64,000 nt of DNA from Incurvaria masculella. Taxonomy: Eukaryota > Arthropoda > Insecta > Lepidoptera > Incurvariidae. The notes beneath the pieces are model-generated. The model made no database searches and was not told where the DNA came from. It saw only the letters and a program-made list of their open reading frames with translations. The DNA is taken from positions 7,130,001 through 7,194,000 of the forward strand of contig OX335650.1 of the NCBI GenBank assembly GCA_946894095.1, in the 5' to 3' direction. This document shows, in pieces, positions 33,051 to 44,953 of this stretch. The position numbers and the translations under genes were made by a program. Every line of letters starts with the position of its first letter. Positions within the stretch are counted from its first letter, which is position 1.

Positions 33051-33745
33051 AATGTCTATGCAAAACTTTGGGATCTACACTTGGTACTATCTGCTGCCTG
33101 TGCACTATGTGCTGCCTGAACTTAATATATATGGTTCTTTGTATCTTTTTTTTTTCTTTTTTTTTCCCTTAAATTTTTGTTTTCTTTTTAATTAACTTTT
33201 TAATTCACTTAATACTTACGTTGTATACATTGTTATGTTACATTGTCATATGTTAGTTGCATATTGGTTAAATGCTGCCTGTTCATGCATTATTTTGTGT
33301 ACTTGTCATGCAAGTTAAGTTTGTTTAAATTATTATTATTATTATTTTTACACTATGTTTTTGATACATGGTATAGTATGGTGATTTACTTGTTTATTTT
33401 CAATGTTATTTTTAATATTTATTTTATAGTATTGTCACCTTGTGCTGTAATGTTAAACAATAAATCAAACATTCCTGTTCAATGAACGGCTAGGCTTAAA
33501 ATCAGCGCCACTGCATTATGAATTCCATAATACAGTGACATATGCTGCGCCTAGAACCGATTTACCTGTTATTTTATTATATGTATGTGTATAGGTATTT
33601 ACTTTTAGTTCTAAGCTTTTTAAATATCTAGTTGTTCAGTTAATTTTATGTTAAGTTATTTTCATAGATTAAGCCAAATACCTTGTTAAGTTCATTTCTC
33701 TTTAAACGCAGGTAAATAAACTATTTCTTTCTTTCTTTCTTCTTC
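33051..33745 (+). other. Possible LINE 3' UTR ending in (CTTT)n
   Basis: AT-rich sequence contains two polyadenylation-like motifs (caataaatc near 33460 and gtaaataaac near 33713). It ends in a (tttc)n tract (33724-33745) directly before an SB-SINE fragment. This resembles the 3' end of a LINE, but no ORF2 sequence is recognisable upstream, so the call is tentative. Confidence 0.35.
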
Positions 33746-33794
33746 TTTCTACTAGGGGCTACTGTACTGTAGGGGGGGTTGGTACTGCTTATCT

Positions 33795-34021
33795 ACTGTA
33801 GGGTTAAGCCCGCCCGGGTTGGTACCACCTTATTGGAGGAAACTACGATTGAAGCGGCAATGAAAAAATGTCCGTGTTTTTCATCCAGTTCAATGTAGCC
33901 GTGCTCATAAAGGGCAGGTCCTGGCGTTTAACCTAATTCCTTCGGGAATATTGTGTATTGGGCTAATATCATAACGGTAATTGTGTGGTATTAGCCATCG
34001 ATTTCAGGTTGAATAAAAAAT
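33795..34021 (+). mobile_element. SB-SINE, head missing, tail type 1
   Basis: Starts in the body (gtagggttaagcccgcccgg) and runs to gggctaatatcataacgg and gttgaataaaaaa. 5'-truncated. Confidence 0.75.
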
Positions 34022-34264
34022 CGTTCTAAACTAGCTAAATTTGCTCCTATAACGACCTCAAAACGAATTATTTCTATGCTTATAAGATACTTGTAGCATC
34101 CTACAAGAGTTGAATTGGGGCGCAGTTATGAACATTAGCATGAATTCTTACAGTTATCTAACGTTAACGTTATTAATATTATTAATAATATTAATATTAA
34201 TAATATGCTAACAAGTATCTTGTGTATTACGACAGGAGAACAAGTATCTTAGGAAGGAAGTGAG
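34022..34264. other. AT-rich sequence with palindromic attaata tract
   Basis: 34160-34206 is built from overlapping attaatatt units (gttattaatattattaata..) bounded by gttaac and gctaac. It could form cruciforms. No gene. Confidence 0.5.
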
Positions 34265-34590
34265 CGTAGAGTGTGGTTAGAGGATGGTTGAGGAGCGGGA
34301 CGGATGGTGCAGCGGGGCGGGGGGGGGGGGGAGGAGGAGGGACGCCACCGCCAGAATGTTTGTTTTGTGCCGTTCGGTCGCGGCCCGTCTCTTCCCGGGA
34401 GACAACTAATAATAGAATTCCCTGCCGCGGCCTCGTCGGCAGCGCGCGAGACAATGGCGCGATCGCGCATCGAATGTGCGCCGTCACGGAGGGAAATCTC
34501 AGCCGCGCCTGCTGAACGTGTGCGAGCGACATTGTTGACGGCTTCTTGCCGCGACTGACCCGCGATCTCCCGCGGGAAGTCTCGTAACCT
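34265..34590. other. GC-rich island with 13-G run
   Basis: G run at 34319-34331. Open frames on both strands are composition artefacts. Confidence 0.5.
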
Positions 34591-35798
34591 GGAGTCCACG
34601 GACTCCTTAGGTGTCCATGTTTGATATGGTCCTTTCTCATTTTCAATAAGAAGTCGGTTTTTTTTTCAAAATGCCTTGCTTTCGTTGCAATTGAACTCAA
34701 TTGAGTTTGGAAGCCTTCTTATTTTTTTAAATTTCGCAAGGGGTCCATGCCTACAAAAAGGTTAATAAACCCTGCTTTAGAACAAACATGTCGTATACAT
34801 ACATACGTATTCTCCAAGATTCTTAGGGTGGAGTGCACAATATCTGGTCTCTTAAACGTTCTTATTATTATTGATCCGGTTAGGAATATAGTTATGATGA
34901 TTATTATTGATCTATCTTCTTTCTTCAGGCGAAAAATCTTAAATAACCATAACTTTAATGCTAACCAGAGATTATGCACTCCAGCCTTAGACTATTTCTG
35001 ACTAAACCGAAAAGTAAGTTTTATTTTTTCTCTTCCTTTATTCTTTAGGAAGAATAAGCGAAATTACGTATTGTAAGCGGTATGTGTATTTTATTAAAAT
35101 AAAGTTTTTAGAGCTCTTTTGTCAAACTATTCAACTTGAATACAGAGTTCGTGGCAAAGTTTTTGGTACGCGAAAGACTGAATCAAAAGTAACGTTTCCC
35201 CGTATCCGTTTCAGACTCCAGTGTAGGGCCGCCGGGTTTCCGTTCGTGTATTTCAGTCGTTCGGTTCTAACGCGTGTCGGTTATAGTTTTGTACGTACAT
35301 GTGTATAGACTGTAGTTACTGTGTTGTACACCGGCTGTTCAGCCAGGGCGCTCGTTTTTTTATTTTGTTATTTTATAAGACACCTTACAGCTAAACTTAG
35401 ATTATTACGTGATATATATTTTAATATTTTTAAGCCAATGTAAAAGTTTCATTGTTTACAAACTGAAATGTCTTACAACTGACAATGTCTTATAATGATA
35501 TGTAACTTGCAGCATTCCACAATCACATTTTGGATAATATTTTTTTTTTAATTCAGGATGAACCTGTATTAAAAAAATTTTTTTTTTTTTAGTTACCTCA
35601 ATTGTTGACTTTTGAACTAGTAGAAATTATGTCTTTTCGAAATCGCAAAGTATTTTTGTACAATAAAGTTAATCCCACTGCATTTATTTCCGTGCATGTC
35701 GTAAAAGGCGACTAACGGACTCGGAGTTCGTGATTAATTCTAATTACACGTAACATTGTACCCACCTTGTAGTTTCCTTGTGGTGTGTTGGGCTTATA
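34591..35798. other. AT-rich unique sequence
   Basis: No gene. 35660-35790 (ctgcatttatttccgtgcat, gtcgtaaaaggcgactaa) resembles 51225-51290, so part of this is an old repeat, probably an untranslated LINE-associated segment. Confidence 0.4.
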
Positions 35799-35951
35799 TC
35801 AAGACAGCAGGTGTGGACAGGAAAGCGGAGTGTGGGAAGACCATCCGCCAGGTGGGACGACGACATCAAGTGCATCAGCGGAAAGCAGTGGTTCCGTACC
35901 GCTCAGGGCCGGGAGGACCGGAGAAAAATTGAAGAGGCGTATGTCCAGTAG
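35799..35951 (+). pseudogene. LINE ORF2 extreme C-terminus (RTE/R4-like tail)
   Basis: The + strand ends in the frame GRPSARWDDDIKCISGKQW, then RTAQGREDRRKIEEAYVQ and a stop at 35949-35951. This is the well-known C-terminal signature of endonuclease/reverse-transcriptase LINEs (rGRP..RW.DDi....g..W...Aq.R..Wr...EAyvqq). Only about 50 codons remain. Nine bases downstream the 3' tail of an oppositely oriented LINE begins. Confidence 0.8.
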
Positions 35952-35959
35952 TGTAGACA

Positions 35960-36660
35960 GGTGAAATGAAATGAAATGAAAATATTCTTTATTGCTTACA
36001 ACTATTACATAGTATGCAAAGGCGAGCTTATTGCCAAAGGCAATCTCTAACAGCTAACCTTAATATTAGAAAATATATTAAGAGGTAGCAAGAAACAATA
36101 AATTACTTAAAACTAAGCACCATAATCACACTTGGAAAACATTAGATAACTTAAAACTATATAAACAGAAAATATTTGATTGATTTAATTGTTATAACAT
36201 GTCAAGTACCAAGATTTTAATTTTACCTTAAAAATAGACAAAGAAGCACTTTCCCTAATAGTAAGAGGCAATTGATTCCACAATCGTGCTGAGTGAACTG
36301 TAAAAGAACCCGAATAAGCAGTGGAAGAATGTGACGGAATAAGGAGCAGGAGATTATCTGCAGACCTACATAAGTGGTACACCATGAAAAGAGAGATATT
36401 TGAAGCGTTCTTTAAGATAAAGTGGGGATTTGGGATCATTTAAGATTTAGCAAAGAAGAGAGAGAACATGCATATTACGCCTCTGGCGAATATTAAGCCA
36501 TTTTAGTTTCGCACGATAGGTGGATATATGATCAAACTTCCTCAAACCAAAGATATAACGAATTCCATAATTAAGCAAGCGATCTAGTTTGTCTAGAAGC
36601 TGCTCGTTTAGGTTAAGATTACAGATGTCACCATAGTCTAAAATAGGATGAATTGGTGTG
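35960..36660 (-). pseudogene. LINE ORF2 C-terminal half with TCATT-repeat tail
   Basis: On the minus strand, 36671-36447 encodes PILDYGDICNLNLNEQLLDK, then LDRLLNYGIRYIFGLRKFDH and WLNIRQRRNMHVLSLL. 36439-36185 encodes SFTVHSARLWNQLPLTIRES and SLSIFKVKLKSWYL. These are the post-catalytic RT and C-terminal blocks of a Jockey/CR1-type LINE. The two parts are in separate frames. The 3' UTR ends gcaataaagaatatttt followed by (catt)n at 35962-35983 in reverse, a usual LINE terminus. It is 5'-truncated: the RT catalytic core is absent. The 5' end joins a short SB-SINE tail fragment (gtgtggtattagtcatcgatg near 36656). Confidence 0.85.
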
Positions 36661-36832
36661 GTATTAGTCATCGATGTGCAGTTTCCTAAAAAAGGTGGCT
36701 AACTTGCACTGTCGGTGCCCATGCGAATGTGCCAGATGGACCACGAGCTCGGTATTTGGAAGCTGGAAATGACACCCGTGATGTTTTATTTATTTAGGCG
36801 TTGCTCTCAACGAGCTGTATGTCAGAACTGTG

Positions 36833-37025
36833 GGTACCATGGTAAATAACTCGCCAGGTGAATAGCAGTTGAATAGACAGGAGAGTGATTAAATATTTTA
36901 AATAGTTTAGTTAGCATGTTACAAAATGCAACTAAACGTCAGGTATAATCACTATCTTGCCTGTTCACCTGCTATTCACCCGGTGAGTAAGTTTACTTAC
37001 CACGGTAAACCCCCCCCCCCCCCCC
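36833..37025. mobile_element. MB230 MITE ending in a 16-C run
   Basis: The left arm gggtaccatggtaaataactc, caggtgaatagcag pairs with the right arm ctgttcacctgctattcacc, cttaccacggtaaac. The right end runs into C at 37010-37025, where the family end is normally ccccc, suggesting expansion of a terminal C tract. Confidence 0.65.
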
Positions 37026-37671
37026 AGGACTAATACGCGTGCGAGTCGGCGGCGTCCCGTTGGCGTTGCCCTCGCCGCTGTTATCTACCGCGGAGCTGCG
37101 GCTGTGTTGCGTATCTGTGTTATATTTATACCATATTTATACGGACGTTGAACATTGGCGTTTATTATAATGGGCAGGATGTCATTATTTAACCAGCTTT
37201 ATCAATCAACGTTGCGCCCAACTCGCCACGGAACTGTGCGTGTAGATAGATAGTGAATGTGTAATTATAATCAACGTCATGTATTTTCATTTCGTTACAC
37301 TGTACTGGTAAGAGGAAAATATGCTTAGGGTTATTTTTCACCTACTGCTGATTAGCTTAATCGCCACATGTTAAGGGCCTTTCTTAGCAGCAATTAATAC
37401 CAGTACAAGATAATCAGCACTTTAGTAATAAAAGCCCTTTGAGTGTCGACTAAAATAAATCGGCAGTTGGTGAAATTCAGGCTAAGCCTCTCTCTTTATG
37501 TGGTCGACGACAATATGGTAGAATTTTTCGCTCGCATTTTTTTTTATGGTGTAACGTTTTGTTTTTTCTCCGTACATAAATAGATAATAATTATTCATGA
37601 CTATTTGTAGTTTTGAGTGAACATTTTGTTTTTATTCTATCCCATTCCACGATTTTCAATGGAATTAAAAT
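37026..37671. other. Unique sequence, nothing recognised
   Basis: 37040-37090 is GC-rich. No gene or repeat seen. Confidence 0.4.
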
Positions 37672-37674
37672 TAA

Positions 37675-37833
37675 GGGCCGAGTGCACGAAAGGACAATAA
37701 ATCAAAATCAACGTCAAAGTATGATCAAACACATCACTTTGTGTGTACAGTATGGAAGGAACTCTGTGCGGATCACTAAAAGTGACGTGTTTGAACATTG
37801 ATTAACTCAGCTGTCTCTTCGTGCAACCGGGGC
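37675..37833 (-). mobile_element. HM159 MITE, PIF/Harbinger type, copy 3
   Basis: This 159-bp copy is in the opposite orientation, from GGGCCGAGTGCACGAAAGG to the reverse of GCCCCGGTTGCACGAAGAG. TAA occurs on both sides (37672-37674, 37834-37836). All three copies in the window share exact TWA flanks. Confidence 0.85.
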
Positions 37834-37836
37834 TAA

Positions 37837-39186
37837 ATGTTAATAACTTTGCGATAGTTTTCGTTTTAGTCACGACTTCTCAGCCTAAAAGTTACATGGC
37901 AGCAGCAGAGATCGAACAGACTTTGTAGTCACAATAGAAGGGTTCCGGGCCTTGCATAGAGAACTCTAAACAAATGTCGTCAAGATTATTTCCAATTTAA
38001 CTTGGAGTAGTCAGTCTGGCGAACTTTCGTGATTAGGTAAGTCCCAAGTATGCCCCGTCTGCATGCGGTAGTGCCTGGCGAAATGTGTTTTCTTGTGTCT
38101 ACATTCTCCAGCATCCAGCGAGAGCGTTCTTAATACATTCAACTCTTATTCATTATGCCTTTTTATCTGTTCCAGGTATGGTTGAGTCAAGCGACATGTT
38201 CTAGCCGGAGGTCACAATAACTCATGGTCTGTACGAACTCTATTCACGCGAAGTTTTTTTTGTCGATTCGCACCTGCACCTGATCGATCCGACTTGTTAG
38301 GAAAAGAAGACAAATGTTTGATGTATAAGGAACGAATGAATCTACCGATAGATGGTCGCCTTCATAAAGTCTAAAACCATCAAGACCCAGAACCTAGAAC
38401 AACCGAAAGTATTATTTATAAAACCCTCAAAATCGAACTTAACCTAATAGGGGGGATAACTGCCAACTTATCACAATAGGTGGCGTCTAGGCGACCTACC
38501 CTAAAACAACTGACACAAAATAATAATAACAATAGATTTGAAAATTTTATTTAGGTATTCATATCTATGTATGTAATTGAAATGACTCAATTTACTTGAT
38601 ATTATTGCCAAAATAATTTTGTCCAAATTATGTAAATAAAATGGAGTCATGGGAAAGAAAATATGACTAGTAACATATAACCCAGCAATATTTCACATTA
38701 AAATTAGTTTAAAGCCAAAAAAATGTTTCGTTCCAATGTTATTCTAACTTGGAATGCATCTTTCAAAAATTCGTAAATTAAACTTGACAGAAATCACGGT
38801 TTTGAAGTTTGTAAGGTGAGGGCGCTCATGCGGCACCTGCAATAAACTTTGTTTTCTTTTCCATTGCATATTTCCCTAATAATAGAAGCTTTGGATGCTC
38901 CGGGATTTTGGATCTTGTGTTTTTTGACTTCATGATGGGCATATTCCCTGTTAAATAATAATTCTGTTCCCGAATTATGTGTATTCGGTTATGTGTATGC
39001 AACCGCCGACTCGAGCCTGCTTCCTGGCCCTTGGACTATTAATGAATCGGTCTCCTGGTGAACGAAGGTACCTGATGGTGTCCTGTTTAGTTTGCCCAAG
39101 CAGCGTCTGCGGTGCGGTCGGGGAGCGCTCGTGGGAAGCGGAAACCCGACCCAGCCTGTGGCTTTCCTCGCCGTCGCCTCATTATT
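37837..39186. other. Unique sequence, nothing recognised
   Basis: AT-rich. No gene or recognisable repeat. Confidence 0.4.
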
Positions 39187-39470
39187 AGGGTTCCGTAGCC
39201 AAAGGGTGCCAACGGAAACCTATTACTAAGCCTCCGCTGTCCGTCCATCACGGGGCTGTATCTCATGAACGGTAATAGGTAGGCCGCTGAAAATTTCACA
39301 GAGTGTGTATCTATTTTCCCGTTTAACAACAAATGGGTGTAATAAAAAAATAACAAATTAAAGGGCCACACTACAAAAATTTTTTTTGTTAAAAAATGAT
39401 TTTTGTTAAATCTTGTACGATGGTCCGGAACCCTTCGTGTGCGAGTCCGACCCGCTCTTGGCCGGTTTTT
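39187..39470 (-). repeat. L280 repeat, copy 3 (diverged, GTCC tract lost)
   Basis: Starts gggttccgtagccaaagggt and keeps the cctattactaagcctccgct and tgtatctcatgaacgg blocks. Only ccgtccatcac remains of the tetranucleotide tract. Ends gtgcgagtccgacccgctct and ggccgg. Confidence 0.8.
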
Positions 39471-39551
39471 ACATTTTACATACATATTTACATACATACA
39501 TACATACATGCATACATACATACATACATACATACATACATACATACATAC
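39471..39551. repeat. (CATA)n microsatellite
   Basis: Nearly pure acat repeat for about 70 bases, with one g interruption at about 39510. It starts directly at the L280 end. Confidence 0.95.
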
Positions 39552-40399
39552 CTAACCACCTTCCTGTCCGTTCGCTCCATTAGCCGACACACTATTTATA
39601 AAGATGAAAGCGGCTTCGGCGGAGGAATGCCATAGTGGCGCGGCGCCGGCGTCGCGTCTCGCCCGGCGACTGTCCTGTCGCGCCACGCAATCTTCTCCGA
39701 ATGAATCCCTTTCAACTCCGAGGGCATTCGAGATGGACGGGCCCCGCATGAGTGATAGAAATGTGGAGGTGACATGTGGTCGTTACTCGCGACTCTGCGT
39801 TACGGACAAATTGTATAATCGTACGGGAAGCTGCTCGCGCCTCGTGTGCCTGCCCCAAGTTTGCCAAACAACGCCGCCACGCGCGAATGCGTCCGCCAAG
39901 TCATTTCCACCTAGACCAACCGTTCAAAACGTCTGCGACTATAATAAAATTGCGGGTGGGATCTAAGTTTCAGTTGAGTTGGTAGTCTTAGAAAATTGGC
40001 GACAGCCGATGGCAGATCTCCTTCCTTCGTTTCCACAGGCTCAGCCAGTTCGCCCAAGTCGAGTCTGGTCTTTTCTTTTTGGACATCAAGAGAGTCGTTA
40101 CCCTATCAATACCCCATACTGCGGGTGATGACTGTTGACATGCTCTTAATGATTTACTAGGATTTAGAAATTTTTGGATTCCAAACTATAGCGTCAAAAT
40201 CTATGTCTGTATGTTATATAAAAACATATACTTAAATTAAAACATAAACCTTTTAGATTGGAAAATATCAGCTAAAACATTAAAAAAATTAGATTTTAGA
40301 TTTTTTTTACTGAAAAATACAGATCCTTATTTATAAAAAAAAAAAAAAAACAGTGGACATACAATGTAGCTTTCTAAAGTGATAAAACATTGTTAATTA
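39552..40399. other. GC-rich then AT-rich sequence, no gene recognised
   Basis: 39604-39966 is open on the + strand for 120 codons, but its translation is unrecognisable and Ala/Ser/Arg/Pro-rich. 39977-40030 (gttggtagtc..gaaaattggcgacagc) resembles 62098-62130. A 16-A run lies at 40336-40351. Confidence 0.4.
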
Positions 40400-40542
40400 A
40401 AATCCGGCAACTTTTAGGGTTAGGGAACCAGTAGGGCCTGGAAGATGGCAGTCGCCGTCCAAAATTGTGCCTTGGCCAATGGACAAGGAATGCATTTGTT
40501 AAAATTTTCAAATCTTTTACATGCGCTGCCTTCACGACAACC
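40400..40542 (+). repeat. Interspersed repeat, pair with 61493-61640
   Basis: Shares cggcaacttttagggttagg, cctggaagatggcagtcgcc, gtgcaaaattgtgcc-like and gctgccttcacga with the reverse complement of 61493-61640. It ends at ccTTAAgg, where a PB530 element begins. Confidence 0.65.
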
Positions 40543-41056
40543 TTAAGGTGGGTCTTCCCGCTCAACTCCTCATACAAACGTGAAAAGAAGACCATGCCCA
40601 TATTTCTTGCCAGAGATCCAAGATTTTGCTCAAAATACCTTTATTTGATCGAGCTAGATGTCTGATGACTGTTGGAATTGTAAAATTGTGTTTGGTTTCT
40701 AATTTATAAAGTTCGAATTTTTCGCGCGTTTTATACAATAACTTTGTAGATGAATATCTCTACGATTAAATTAAAACATCTTCAAAGATTAGTCATCAGA
40801 CATAGCTTGTTTCATGAAGATATATAATCAATTTGGTTAATGTTAGAATTTTGACTTCAGCGGTTGTGGTTTACTTTTAGCTATAAGTGGTATTGTAATT
40901 ACAATTTTCGTAAATCTTACCAAATCAAACACTATGCGCATTGTCTGCTTTGTGGACATATTGCATCCTCCTCATCACGGAGGTCCCAGAGCGCAATAGC
41001 ACGGTTTTGTAGCGTGCCCGCGAATGAGTTAGTTCCGCCGGGTTGAGCCGCCTTAA
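40543..41056. mobile_element. PB530 MITE, piggyBac type, copy A
   Basis: Flanked by TTAA at both ends (40543-40546, 41053-41056), with ends GGTGGGTCTTCCCGC and, in reverse, GGCGGCTCAACCCGGCGG. The interior is about 75-80 percent identical to copy B (52943-53492): catacaaacg..gaaaagaagacca, gttcgaatttttcgcgcg, gattagtcatcagacatagc and gaccgcgg-type blocks. TTAA targets are specific to piggyBac transposases. No coding capacity. Confidence 0.75.
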
Positions 41057-41737
41057 ACACTGGTTCTCACCAAGAGACGTTTCGCTTCGACGCTTGCTAT
41101 ATGGCGATACTGTTCGTGCGCTTCCTGCTGGGAGCTAGGGCTCCTCTCCGGTCTGCGAGAGACCGGAGAAGGCGGAGAGAGAAGCGAAGGGAACCGCGTA
41201 TAAATAGCCGGCAGATGAGAGCCGCACTTCCGGCTTCGTATCTCCCGCCCTCTTCCCACCGAAAACGCACCGTAATCCCTAGATCGGACGGTTCATAATG
41301 CAGTGCACCCGACTCAAAGGGTTCGCGGCGCCGGATCACCGTCCCACCCTTGCGTAATCTTGAAGCGGCCGGGGACAGAGTTCAAAATGGCGCCGTTGAC
41401 ATTTTGACAAGATTAGGACGAGGTGGGAGGTAATGTCGGTTTAATTACAGCAATATTGTGCGCGTTTTGGTAGCACGCTCGGGTCAGATATCAAGTCACC
41501 GGAGCAAACGAGGAGGGCTGTGTGAGGATATCATATCTATCGCTGTTTTGTATTTTAAGCTGATTGCAAGGCAGGGAATTGAATCTTGATGGTGATTGAT
41601 GTTTGGGGGATGTATTTACTGAAGACGCAAATGTTGAAAAGATATCGAAAGTCTCTTTTAAAGCGCCAAATTACAAGCTCAAAAAAACTTTATGTCAAAA
41701 ATAGAATATGAAGCAGCATCAAACATGATTACAACTC
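41057..41737. other. Unique sequence, GC-rich first half
   Basis: 41090-41380 is GC-rich, including the inverted pair ctccggtctgcgagagaccggag (41145-41167). No gene recognised. Confidence 0.4.
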
Positions 41738-42096
41738 GTGGTATAGGGGCTAGAAGACTTTCTTTCATGCGAGAGGTTGTGGGTTCAAATCATCGGCCCG
41801 GCCATGCACCTCTTTCTTTCCCTTTCACAATTGTATAAGTGCATTCGTTACGAATGCGTGTAGTTCGGAACCCATGTACAACTGTAGGTCCCCTTCCACT
41901 ACAGGTGATAGGTTTAAGCCCGTTCGGGTTGGTGTCACCGTATTGGATGAAACTATGGTTGAATCGGCAATGAAAAATTGTCCGTATTTTCAATCCAGTT
42001 AAATGTAGCTATGCTCATAAGACATGGCACCTAATTCCTTCGATAATTTGGTGTAATGGTCTAATATGATGACGGTTTTGTGTGGAATTAGCCATC
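41738..42096 (+). mobile_element. SB-SINE, tRNA-type head, tail type 1
   Basis: A-box region tggtataggggc, B-box gggttcaaatca, ctttctttccctttc linker, body (ttaagcccgttcgggttgg, atggttgaatcggcaatg) and tail (gacatggcacctaattcc). The cctgg before catggc is deleted. Confidence 0.75.
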
Positions 42097-42133
42097 CAAA
42101 TTACTCATCCTAAATTACTGAAAATGTGTGTGG

Positions 42134-42460
42134 TAAAAAAAAACCGGCCAAGTGCGAGTCGGACTCGCACACAAAGGGTTCCGTACCATCGTAAAAAACA
42201 AAACAAAAAATCACGTTTTTTGTATGGGAGCCCCCTTTAATTTTAATTATTTTTTAATCTTACCTATTTGTTGTTATAGCGGCAAAATAAATACACACTC
42301 TGTGAAAATTTCAGCTGTCTACCTGTTACGGTTACTGAGATACAGCCCTGTGACAGACGGACAGACGGACAGACGGACGGACGGACGGACGGACGGACGG
42401 ACGGACAGCGGAGGCTTAGTAATAGGGTTCCGTTTTCACCCTTTGGGTACGGAACCCTAA
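42134..42460 (+). repeat. L280 repeat, copy 4 (longest GGAC tract)
   Basis: Starts aaaccggccaagtgcgag with the intact palindrome GTGCGAGTCGGACTCGCAC, contains a ~50-bp (gacggaca)/(ggac)n tract at 42357-42409 and ends gggtacggaaccctaa. Confidence 0.9.
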
Positions 42461-42729
42461 AAACCGAAATATATTTAAGATCCGTCATAAGACACAATCC
42501 ATGATTTAAATGGCTTCAATATTCTGGCATCCATTTATTTAAGTCAGGTGCACATTTACTAATTCGGTGGCAATTTAAATTTTTGCAGTTGGTATCAAAT
42601 TATGTATAATATATTTCGGTATAAATTAACCGAAATATACCTATGTCTCATTGAATAGACACAGTTATGAGCAATCCAAAGTGCTGTGTGATTCATTGTG
42701 ACGAGAAAAGACACGTATAACGTTACAGT
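42461..42729. other. Unique sequence, nothing recognised
   Basis: No gene or repeat seen. Confidence 0.4.
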
Positions 42730-42737
42730 GCGTCCAA

Positions 42738-43454
42738 TAGGGAATGCAATCCCGATCCCGCGGGATCCCGATCTCGCGAGATCTCGTGTAATTTTTCGGG
42801 ATCAATCCCGACGCATCATATGACGAGATCCCGTTCGAGATTGACGGGATTGGGCGGCAGTGGTCAGTGACGCTACACACGTCCACTCGGGGCGCAAGCG
42901 GCCCGGCGCGCTGACTGACGACCGCGAGCGACAGGAATGCAGCGTTAGAAAACTATTCCGACTATTTCCGAATATTAGCGACAAGTGACGAGTGGGACAG
43001 ATAATATAGAACTGTGTCGAGTAATTGAGAAAGAAGTATATGCGCGCGGAGAGGCAGTCATTTGTTTGTTTACGTTCGTCATTGTTTTAGTTGTGCAGTT
43101 GTAGTGATTATTTTTTCATTTTCAAAATCACTCGTAGGTAACTACTTCCTAATTCCCTTGAAATATGCTTATTGTTTTGATTACCTAAATTACTTATGTT
43201 AATTTCCTTAAAACCTGATAATTATTTAGTTGGTAAGATTAAAGAATAAAGATTTTTATTTTCTTTCGAGTAATACGTTATTTTAGTTAACCTCACTATC
43301 ACTAACAAGCAGTTATTAGCTTTTTCAGTCATCCGAATTTAACATTTTTTTTAAACTAGACGGGATCCCGAAAATTCCGGGATCCCGCGGGATTGATATT
43401 TCTAATCCCGCGGGATCTCGAATTTGCAATCTCGAGTCGGGATTGCATTCCCTA
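42738..43454. mobile_element. Non-autonomous hAT element, 717 bp
   Basis: Perfect 18-bp TIRs (TAGGGAATGCAATCCCGA and its exact reverse complement) are flanked by a perfect 8-bp target duplication, GCGTCCAA (42730-42737 and 43455-43462). 8-bp duplications are diagnostic of the hAT superfamily. Subterminal regions are packed with palindromes such as GATCCCGCGGGATC (42754-42767) and GATCTCGCGAGATC (42770-42783), repeated in variant form near 43375-43425; these could be transposase-binding repeats. The centre is unique and non-coding, GC-rich at the left and AT-rich at the right. Confidence 0.9.
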
Positions 43455-43462
43455 GCGTCCAA

Positions 43463-44672
43463 GCTTGCCTCCAAATCTAGCCGAATGGAATACTTCACGA
43501 GAATTAAGATTTATCTTAATAACGTTTAAAAAAAAAAAAAACAACAACATTTTATATTATTGTGTTCTGTGTTTTTTTTTTAACAATCAGCTACGTAAAC
43601 AAAACAAAAAATAAAAGTTTAAAAAGTAATAAGGAATGTGCAAACAAACTTTTATTTTATATAATTATAATTTACAACTTCATATCTATATATATTTATA
43701 TAATTTAATATATGTATCGTATGGTGGGGGGACTATCCTATTTTTTTTTTTTTATCTATAAATGCTTGCATAATATATTTAAAGAAGTGCCGCTCATTGC
43801 ACACAAAAGGATTAGTCGAGATACAGGCGACACCGGCTAGTTCGATAGCCTTTCAGCCACAACCTAGAAAATGTGAAGTGACACCGCTACCCGCATCTGA
43901 AATTTTATGTTTCAACAATACCTACTTTGCATTTCTTGCATGTACAAAACCTTGTTATTGCGAAATAAATAAATAAATAGTTGTTAGCCGTTCGGTACGT
44001 GGGTTAGGTCAGGTCGTTCGGGAGGAAACGGCTCCTTGCGGCGCTGGGGTCGTATGCTGATGCGTCCTGCGTCTGGAGCGAATCCTGCTCTACCGGTAGT
44101 CGCCCTGTCGCCCTGTCGCCCTGTCGCCCGGACCCCCAGGACGAGGGGAACGCGATCTGTCCTGTCGCCGATCAATCGAGGGTGAATAATAACGGATTTC
44201 GGTAATTATGCAGTTTGGATTTTTTTTTTCTTTGGAAACTTGTTGCTCTATTTGCAACAAGTGATATTCCATGGGGAGAAAAAAATAAAAAAATATATAT
44301 TATAACACCTACTAAAGGCTTTTCGTGCTCTATAAAAAAATAACCAAAGGTTAATTTATAGAAGACACGGAGCGGAAGCGACGATTAACCTAACTGGTCC
44401 ATGTCGGGATGGCGCATGTCGGTTGCAAACGCTTATGGGAATTTATGGGAAATGTTTGCCTCCCCCCATGAAATATCATTTTTTATAATACAATAAACAG
44501 CTTCATGGGGAAAAAAAAAACATCATTTTTTCGCAAAAGCTCTCAAATGAATAATAACCCGAATTTTTTGTGCTCTTCAACATTTACCGCCAGGCGCAAA
44601 GGATAAAGGATATCGGACTTGGTTGATTGGCTGTTGCTTGAACAAACGTTTGGCTGCGGGCAACATATTATT
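43463..44672. other. AT-rich sequence with a (GTCGCCCT)n tract
   Basis: 43530-43760 is AT-rich low-complexity sequence. 44099-44128 holds four gtcgccct units. No gene recognised. Confidence 0.45.
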
Positions 44673-44953
44673 AGGGTTCCGTACCCAAAGGGTGAAAACG
44701 GAACCCTATTACTAAGCCTCCGCTATCCGTCCGTTCGTCCGTCCGTCTGTCACAGGGCTGTATCTCATGAACCGTAATAGGTAGGCAGCTGAAATTTTCA
44801 CAGATAGTGTATTTATTTGCCACTATAACAACAAATAGATAAAATAAAATAAAGTAAAGGGGGGTCATACAAAAAACGTGATTTTTTTGTGTTAAATCTT
44901 GTACGATGTTACGGAACCCTTCGTGTGCGAGTCCAACTCGCACTTGGCCGGTT
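44673..44953 (-). repeat. L280 repeat, copy 5
   Basis: Starts gggttccgtacccaaagggt, has a short (gtcc) tract at 44728-44747, and ends gtgcgagtccaactcgcac and ggccgg. Confidence 0.85.

Noticed and set aside
39471..39551. Possible telomere-like or coding YVCM repeat
   Set aside because: It is a plain (CATA)n microsatellite. The insect telomere motif TTAGG is not present as an array anywhere in the window.
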